NCBI GenBank assembly: GCA_964036155.1 | Contig: OZ038423.1 | Coordinates: 18,677,249-18,741,248, forward strand | Origin: Diploscapter coronatus | Taxonomy: Eukaryota > Nematoda > Chromadorea > Rhabditida > Rhabditidae | Length of the DNA stretch: 64,000 nucleotides | Direction: 5' to 3' | Shown: one piece after another, positions 61,801-64,000 of the stretch | Layout of the letters: each line of letters opens with the position of its first letter | How positions within the stretch are numbered: position 1 is the stretch's first letter | The notes under the pieces: generated by a model | Told to the model about the DNA's origin: nothing | Database searches by the model: none | Seen by the model: the letters and a program-made list of their open reading frames with translations, nothing else | Program-made: the position numbers and the translations under genes

Positions 61801-64000
61801 ATTTTTATACAGCCTTAGTTGTTATTTTGGCTTGTTGAATACGCCGATGGGGTAACAAATTGAAAAGTGGATAAGAAGAGGGTAGGAATAGGGCTGGATA
61901 GGCTAAATCTGGTATCACAATGCGCAACGCGATGTGCTGATCATTTTGATATTGAATTTACCATACCTAATCTTAACCCTACCCTCTACATATCCATTTT
62001 TAAATTTGTTACCCCACCGGCGTATTCAACGAACCGTTATTTAGAAAAATCATTTATGAAGAAGTATTTCCAGGAAGCTCAACAGCAACGACTTCTGAAT
62101 TCTGCCACGATTCCTCCTCTTCTTCTAACTGAAAACGAAAGACGAGGATTCTTCAAGAATGAAAATACTATCGTCAAGGATATGAATTTGAGCGTCAAGA
62201 AAGCGTTAGTTTTAGAAATTACAAATTTCGAAAGTTAATTTCTAATTTCAGAATCGAGAATTCACTGGCGAAGTGGAGTGAGGAGGAAAAATCTCTGTTC
62301 ACTTCGCGAGTGCAGGTGGTCGGGAAGAACTTTGCCAACATCAGGCAGTTCATGCACAACAAGACCATCAACGACTCTGTCCTGTGGTACTACATGTCCA
62401 AGGTGCAGATGAATTACAAACAATACTTCAACAAGAAGAAGAAGTACAACAAAAACAGGACTTACAAGGTATTCTTATTCTTTTATTCTTGTTGAGAATG
62501 GCATCATGCATTTTGACTCATAATCCAATGTGCGATATTTTAAAATTCTAAACTTTACACATCGTCTAATGATATGCACATGGAGAATTTTTATAAACGA
62601 CTAAATAATCGAATCGATTTTATTAAAATGGGAAATATTCTATTTCAGCCCCCAATTATGCCGTCTCCCGAGGAATTATCCATGTTCAAATTGGTGCCTC
62701 AATCGACTGTTCTTGCACAAGGTTCATATTTTTCTGAAAAATTATTCTTATTGGTTCACTCGGAAGATTTTGCAATTGAGAAAAGTGAGGAGGAATATTT
62801 TAGTCAGTCTCACTTTCTTTTCAACGAATTAGTCTTCTTTTTTCATTCTACAGAATGAACTCGAGAAAAAAATACATCTGCAAACGAATTATTGTGAAAG
62901 CTGTGCACTTACAAAATAGAGATAAGAGGATCGGTAGGCTAGACTAAGTTTTTCTAGAAATGCTATGCTCGTACTGCTCATCATTCTGAGATCCAAATTC
63001 CCCTACCTTATCCAAACCCTATCCCTTGTATACATCATTTATGTAGTTTTCATAAGTGTCACTTTTATAAGAAGCTCCTCAAATTCTCTTCTAAGCACTA
63101 TTTTCAGTTGGCTCAAACGTTGACCGCTGCTTCATGTGCGCAGGTCGCATCGACTCTTCGAACCCTGGCCAATCGATTCCAAAGCAGAACTATTCTGTAT
63201 ATGGTAAACTTATAAATCGAATTGAATTTTGACAAATATTTGCAAAATCTAGGATTCGATCCGAGCTCAACGACAACGGATGTAAGGATCTGCAACAAGT
63301 GCAAAGACGAATCGATGCGACTGAACAGCAGTGGGAGGTGCATGGTAAAGTCCTGTGCGGGATCTAAAAGGAAGGTCAAGGCAACCAGGAATATGCCTCC
63401 GAAGTAAGGATGATTAACCTATCAAGAGCAGTCGGACGTTTATTTTGAACTTTGGGAAAAAAGTCAAATCATTAGAAGAAAAATCTCGGAAAGAAAATTT
63501 ATGCCAAATGTTGAGACTGAAGCAGAATTGAATGGTTTCTTGCAGATGGCGTCAACTGTCAGACAGACATCGAGCCTTCCTGGTGTGGCACGTCCACATT
63601 CCACTCGAGATTCTCCGTTGCTGTCCACCCTGCTTCAAGAAAATCGCCAAGAAGATCGAGCAACTCGAGTCAGGGGAATTGGATGAATTGATCACAAGTT
63701 TCGAGCAGGAGACGCAGAAGGTTTGCGTTTTTTATCAGAAAATGTTTGAAAGAGTACCAATACGAAAGGGCCAAATGTTCCCTGTGGAATTGCATCAGCT
63801 ATTTGGAAATGTCGCGACGTATTTTAAAGGACTTTGGTATGAAAGTGCATGACGTGACTTTCCAGAAACAGTCATTTCCATTTCGCGAAGAATTCAAGCT
63901 GCCAATTTTATTTAACACATTTCAGCTGATATATCAAGTTTAACTGCTCGGAAGAGATTTTTATTAGGCTTTAAAAATTCTGTTCAGAAATGGGAAACTG
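58812..64000 (+). CDS. gei-8: nuclear receptor corepressor (NCoR/SMRT, GEI-8-like), 3' end beyond window
   Basis: Start at ATG 58812 (MYPSQGG). Early exons (58812-59051, 59508-59666, 59713-59859, 59963 onward) encode Gln-rich sequence with two polyQ/H tracts. Then come 60838-60993, 61040-61098, 61144-61287 and 61521-61656, a charged helical region: LYHEPCEAPGIQELFEKHK followed by an Arg/Lys/Glu coiled coil, as in the deacetylase-activating region of NCoR. 62252-62469 encodes a SANT domain (KWSEEEKSLFTSRVQVVGKN..IRQFMHNKT). A Cys-rich segment (CNKCKDESM, later CMVKSC) is at 63251-63402. 63546-63720 encodes a helical region with CCPPC. NCoR bridges unliganded nuclear receptors to histone deacetylases. 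No stop is seen before the edge. Exon borders in the Gln-rich part are the least certain. Confidence 0.9.
58964..59028 (+). repeat. CAG/CAA repeat encoding polyglutamine
   Basis: Mixed CAG, CAA and CAT codons encode about 22 Gln/His residues inside the corepressor's first exon. Codon mixing makes it less prone to expansion than a pure CAG run. Long Q tracts are usual in NCoR N-termini. Confidence 0.9.
59172..59345. repeat. diverged copy of the interspersed repeat
   Basis: In intron 1 of the corepressor gene. It shares a GAGTCCCCAAACTCC lead, a GGGTATCC block, a TAGTTCGACGATAAACC block and a GTGCAAAAAATCAG end with the family seen at 3540 and 15454. Too diverged to align throughout. Confidence 0.4.
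61834..62030. mobile_element. MITE in a corepressor intron
   Basis: Left GTTGAATACGCCGATGGGGT and right inverted copy (ACCCCACCGGCGTATTCAAC) continue inward to GAGGGTAGG, about 55 bp of inverted repeat around a 197-bp element. Non-coding; lies between the exon ending 61656 and the exon beginning about 62071. Confidence 0.85.

Noticed and set aside
1..64000. CRISPR arrays, bacterial operons, rRNA genes
   Set aside because: No regularly spaced repeats with unique spacers, no ribosomal RNA landmarks, and the gene structure is eukaryotic throughout.

Overview
The window looks like nuclear DNA of a nematode. The genes are intron-rich and the introns end in the short TTTCAG or TTTGCAG type. Several families with nematode-style architecture are present: a receptor L-domain protein of the irld type, a CED-3/CSP-like caspase, an SGT1 without TPR repeats and a GEI-8/NCoR-like corepressor. 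Two tandem gene pairs have the spacing expected of nematode operons. No species can be assigned from the sequence alone.

Layout. Positions 1-12461 (minus strand) hold a long Ser/Pro/Gln-rich gene, or two overlapping transcription units, that I cannot name. Positions 13851-36446 (minus) hold one very large gene. Its first exons encode a P-loop GTPase-like domain, followed by a long disordered tail and two alternative last exons that each encode a C-terminal membrane anchor. One of its introns contains a complete Helitron transposon (24540-34927). The Helitron has both expected termini, the AT target dinucleotide, a Rep-helicase gene with no stops, and a second spliced gene (25005-26511) that reads as a 287-residue OB-fold, RPA-like protein. 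Removing the Helitron leaves an ordinary short intron, and the host exons on either side join in frame.

Positions 38219-39556 (plus) encode a caspase. Positions 40229-41616 (plus) encode a fascin-like beta-trefoil protein in which two introns are filled by related hairpins. Positions 43050-50092 (plus) encode a receptor L-domain surface protein, with several MITEs in its introns. Positions 50542-52050 (minus) encode a mucin-like, probably GPI-anchored protein with an IgGFc-binding-like region and no visible 5' end.

The right-hand 12 kb is dense in housekeeping genes: proteasome subunit alpha-2 and SGT1 (candidate operon), QCR9/UQCR10 of complex III on the opposite strand, ribosomal protein eL21 and the NCoR/GEI-8 corepressor (second candidate operon). 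The corepressor runs off the right edge.

Coding exons were assembled by hand from reading frame and splice consensus. For the caspase, beta-trefoil protein, L-domain protein, proteasome subunit, SGT1, QCR9, eL21 and both Helitron genes the exon lengths sum to an exact number of codons with no internal stop. Several introns appear to start with GC instead of GT.
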